DNA of 64,000 bases from Psychroserpens damuponensis (GTDB taxonomy: Bacteria > Bacteroidota > Bacteroidia > Flavobacteriales > Flavobacteriaceae), in assembly GCF_000826655.1 (NCBI RefSeq), contig NZ_JXJO01000003.1, forward strand, positions 90,519 through 154,518, in the 5' to 3' direction. Position 1 is the first letter of the stretch. Each line of letters begins with the position of its first letter. Shown piece by piece: positions 62,586 through 64,000 of this stretch. The position numbers were made by a program, and so were the translations under genes. The notes under the pieces are model-generated. The model made no database searches. It saw only the letters and a list, made by a program, of their open reading frames with translations, and had not been told where the DNA came from.

Positions 62586-64000
62586 TTATTTTGTAGACAC
62601 GTAGATTGGTCCTGTTTTTGGTTTTAATCCACTATTCTTTATGTTTAGTACATAGTAATAAGTACCAGTTGGCACAAAGCTTGAATTTCCTACGGAAGCT
62701 TTTGATGACGTACCATTCCAATCATTTTGGTAATTGAAATTCTCGTATATTTTTGCTCCCCAACGATTAAAGATTTGAAGCTCGTAAGTGAAACCACAGT
62801 CTTCAGTACCAGTTATCGTAAAGAATTCATTAACACCATCAAAGTTAGCTGTTACCGCTTTAGAAATAACAAGATCTTCATCACCACAAGGGAAAACAAC
62901 ACATTCATCATTAAGAGTAATAGTCACGGTAATTTCACCAGGACAATAGCCACCATACGTATATGTGAATTCATAATCTGTTAATTGATCTTCTGTAAAT
63001 TGGCCGTCTACATCTAATAATGTACTTGGATTAAAATAGCTACCATCAATTAACACGTCTCCATTATTTACAGTCCATACGCCATCTGGATCATAATCTC
63101 CATCGAGTAAACTAAATAAATCAAAATCAAAATCATCACCAATACATAATTCAGCGTCATTAGCTTCAAGCGCATTTTCTATACTTACGTTAACAGTTTG
63201 AGTGAAAATAGATTCATTGCCACAATCATCTGTTACAAACCAATCTCTTATAATGATGTAATCTATTGCAGTACCATCATTAGTTGATGTTTCGTTAAAT
63301 TCTACAGTTATATTAGTAGAACATGCATCTTCAAAAACAAGTTCTGGTACTTCAGGAATATCACCACATAGCACGTCGATTTCTTCTTCTAAGTCACCTA
63401 CTAATGTTGGCACTGTAGTATCTTGAATAGTAATTGTTTGAATAAATGTTGTTGTATTTTCACAGTCATCTGTTAATGTCCATGTTCTAAGTATAGTAGA
63501 ATTGTTTGGGCAATCACCATTTATAGTTTCATCAACAAATGTGGCTTGGAGTCCTGTAGAACAATTATCAGCTTCATCGGTTACATCACCTGTTAAGTTT
63601 ATGTCAGTTATATCTTCATGACACTCTATTGATACATCTGCAGGAACCGTAAATGTTGGAGCAGTACTATCTTGTATTGTGATTGTTTGTACTAACGCTG
63701 TTGCATTTTCACAATCATCAGTTACCGTCCAAACTCTTGTAATCACATAAGTATTTGCACAACTACCTTCTACCATAGTATCAACAAATGAAGTTTGTGG
63801 TTCAGTAGTGCAATTATCAGCTTCATCGGTTACATCACCAGTTAGAGTTACATCGGTAATATCGGTATCACATTCTAAAGTTACATCTGCAGGCACTGTA
63901 AATGTTGGAGCCGTTGTATCTTCTAGTGTAATTGTTTGAACTAATGTTGTTGTATTATCGCAGTCGTCAGTTAGTGTCCAGGTTCTTGAAATGATAGATG
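62586..64000 (-). CDS. large repeat adhesin with gliding-motility C-terminal domain (5' end missing)
   Basis: The frame stays open to the right edge, so the start lies outside. Extracellular HYR-like repeats with paired Cys recur every 83 residues (249 bases): TVPADVTLECD and TVPADVSIECHE, each with WT(V/L)TDDCEN and GDVTDEADNC; more divergent repeats follow. A CHU_C-type (T9SS type B) C-terminal domain ends the protein: VISKAVTANFDGVNEFFTITG, YELQIFNRWGAKIYEN, TGTYYYVLNIKNSG. Secreted by type IX and displayed on the surface, probably a gliding or attachment adhesin. An apparent Met at 63896 is GTG (Val) inside a repeat, not a start. Confidence 0.93.
   Translation of the reverse strand, partial: SIISRTWTLTDDCDNTTTLVQTITLEDTTAPTFTVPADVTLECDTDITDVTLTGDVTDEADNCTTEPQTSFVDTMVEGSCANTYVITRVWTVTDDCENATALVQTITIQDSTAPTFTVPADVSIECHEDITDINLTGDVTDEADNCSTGLQATFVDETINGDCPNNSTILRTWTLTDDCENTTTFIQTITIQDTTVPTLVGDLEEEIDVLCGDIPEVPELVFEDACSTNITVEFNETSTNDGTAIDYIIIRDWFVTDDCGNESIFTQTVNVSIENALEANDAELCIGDDFDFDLFSLLDGDYDPDGVWTVNNGDVLIDGSYFNPSTLLDVDGQFTEDQLTDYEFTYTYGGYCPGEITVTITLNDECVVFPCGDEDLVISKAVTANFDGVNEFFTITGTEDCGFTYELQIFNRWGAKIYENFNYQNDWNGTSSKASVGNSSFVPTGTYYYVLNIKNSGLKPKTGPIYVSTK
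63640..64000 (-). repeat. 249-base tandem repeat within the adhesin gene
   Basis: Two well-conserved repeat units 249 bases apart (start of the shared GCAGG...GTAAATGTTGG block at 63640 and 63889) each encode the TVPADV...EC module; the third unit toward the 3' end is more divergent and a further unit probably lies beyond the window. Confidence 0.8.

Noticed and set aside
63896..63898. Apparent start codon of the adhesin
   Set aside because: It is a GTG valine within a repeat; the frame continues to the right edge.
1..64000. tRNA, rRNA, CRISPR, transposase, prophage or restriction-modification genes
   Set aside because: None detected on either strand by eye; xerD is a housekeeping recombinase by context.

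Overview
The window is chromosomal DNA of a low-GC (roughly one-third G+C) member of the Bacteroidota, almost certainly a Flavobacteriaceae (marine-type flavobacterium). Evidence: gliding/type IX secretion genes (PorQ, a PorP/SprF-like protein, a gliding-motility C-terminal domain adhesin), abundant short lipoprotein signals, SusC-style TonB receptor architecture, BatA, PorQ-cytidylate kinase synteny, and promoters of the Bacteroidota type (TTG, about 19-20 bases, then TAnnTTTG). No rRNA, tRNA, CRISPR array, insertion sequence or prophage was seen. Coding density is high and no gap without a gene exceeds 300 bases.

Layout. 0-5.2 kb (minus): esterase (cut by the left edge), a small membrane protein, a dihydroorotase-like protein lacking its metal ligands, a BatA-type protein, then a family 2 glycosyltransferase. 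5.3-13.1 kb: M61-like lipoprotein peptidase, GAF histidine kinase, TIGR02757 protein, small lipoprotein, LolD-type ATPase, DUF5916-type outer-membrane protein. 13.3-18.7 kb: folE, then a minus-strand group with a His-rich small exported protein, a TonB-dependent receptor and an acidic lipoprotein that looks like a metal-uptake locus. 18.9-22.9 kb: two paralogous PAS histidine kinases, XerD, TM2 protein. 22.9-30.4 kb: outer-membrane beta-barrels, aroQ, an acyltransferase, lpd, a DinB/DUF1572 protein and exported MsrB.

30.5-37.8 kb is a glycogen block: glgA, glgC, glgB and a GH31 alpha-glucosidase, which together make and trim alpha-glucan. 37.9-42.6 kb: M48 lipoprotein protease, MFS transporter, and two sister lipoproteins sharing a duplicated cysteine-rich N-terminal module but carrying unrelated C-terminal domains. 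42.8-45.8 kb is an ECF sigma/anti-sigma operon with two surface beta-helix-like proteins. 46-54 kb: lon, LysM protein, porQ-cmk, a Kbp-like protein, rpsA. 54-58 kb: pyrR-pyrB, a small protein, RNase Z, a small convergent gene, pdxH. 58.3-64 kb: CAP-domain lipoprotein, a secreted protein, and a minus-strand T9SS adhesin operon (repeat adhesin, PorP/SprF, OmpA-PorE-like) that runs off the right edge.

The points most worth a second look are: the two cysteine-repeat lipoproteins with swapped C-terminal modules; an unexpectedly frequent 12-mer (TTTCTTCGGAAA or its complement, eight exact copies); the metal-ligand-less dihydroorotase; the His-rich/TonB/acidic-lipoprotein locus; and the pentanucleotide repeat that forms the glgA-glgC junction.
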